Shown here piece by piece: positions 63,947-64,000 of a DNA stretch of 64,000 nt. Location: the NCBI GenBank assembly GCA_018261615.1, contig JAGTSE010000026.1:23053-87052 (forward strand), written 5' to 3'. Under the pieces are notes generated by a model that saw only the letters and a list, made by a program, of their open reading frames with translations, searched no databases and had not been told where the DNA came from. How positions within the stretch are numbered: position 1 is the first letter of the stretch; the number at the start of each line of letters is the position of its first letter. Origin of the DNA: Pseudomonadota bacterium (lineage in GTDB: Bacteria; Pseudomonadota; Gammaproteobacteria; Enterobacterales; Enterobacteriaceae). The translations under genes were made by a program, and so were the position numbers.

Positions 63947-64000
63947 CGGGCTACCTCATAATGTCCATACAGTGCCGGTCGTGTCTTTCCGGCTTCGGGT

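Larger units (their letters stand above)
58162..64000 (-). mobile_element. P4-like satellite module 2 (partial, continues past the window)
   Basis: Contains crr-like repeats, alpha primase-helicase, an in-frame upstream extension, ash/Icd-like gene and AlpA, in P4 order and orientation, with the OLD gene as cargo. No integrase or cos/psu region is visible; these should lie outside the window. Confidence 0.8.

Overview
The window is a chromosomal segment of a gammaproteobacterium of the order Enterobacterales, most likely an Enterobacter/Kosakonia/Klebsiella-type member of the Enterobacteriaceae. This rests on gene content (a heme-uptake operon, CrcB with a fluoride riboswitch, ZinT with a Zur-like box, YhcN/DUF1471 proteins, YbgA and MlrA-like proteins, P4-type satellite modules) and on close resemblance of many proteins to Escherichia coli homologues. 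The genus call is an inference. No rRNA, tRNA or CRISPR array was seen.

Positions 1-31,200 look like ordinary host chromosome with accessory metabolism. It opens with a heme operon on the minus strand (receptor, HmuS, HmuT, HmuU, HmuV; the last is cut by the window edge) behind a near-perfect Fur box. Metal and ion genes follow (SelW-like protein, CrcB with fluoride riboswitch, a shortened MntP-like pump, ZinT), then an NmrA-like reductase with its LysR regulator, a TetR regulator, two DUF1471 proteins, a carbonic anhydrase, YbgA and a MerR regulator. About 1 kb of degraded insertion sequences separates these from a nitrogen-metabolism island (17,069-31,122). That island holds an amino-acid ABC transporter, an SDR dehydrogenase, a biotinyl-like protein that has lost its lysine, a Nac-like LysR regulator, an aminotransferase, a PxpABC-type lactamase with an atypical PxpA, a binding protein, a DMT exporter, a glutamate dehydrogenase and a second, deletion-fused accB/accC pair. 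A consensus sigma-54 promoter and an NtrC-type box precede the Nac-like gene, so I read the island as a nitrogen-starvation scavenging system for 5-oxoproline or a related lactam.

Positions 31,429-45,313 carry a contact-dependent inhibition (CDI) locus on the minus strand. cdiB has an in-frame amber stop. cdiA has a frameshift and a deletion that removes its own toxin junction. Downstream lie four related toxin-tail/immunity modules. They fall into two alternating classes in which toxin tail, immunity protein and gene-overlap length all change together. Positions 45,764-49,012 hold small T6SS-linked genes (HExxH protein plus immunity lipoprotein, an hcp relic, DUF943, DUF3289), a truncated YafN/YafO toxin-antitoxin remnant and an IS end shared with position 16.2 kb.

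Positions 49,117-64,000 are two P4-like satellite modules in the same orientation. The first is a relic; the second has an apparently intact alpha primase-helicase, ash/Icd-like gene and AlpA. Between and within them sits a defence island: a complete type I restriction-modification system, a Kiwa (KwaA-KwaB) pair and a stand-alone OLD-family ATPase/TOPRIM nuclease. The OLD gene lies between the P4 alpha gene and a crr-like repeat region.
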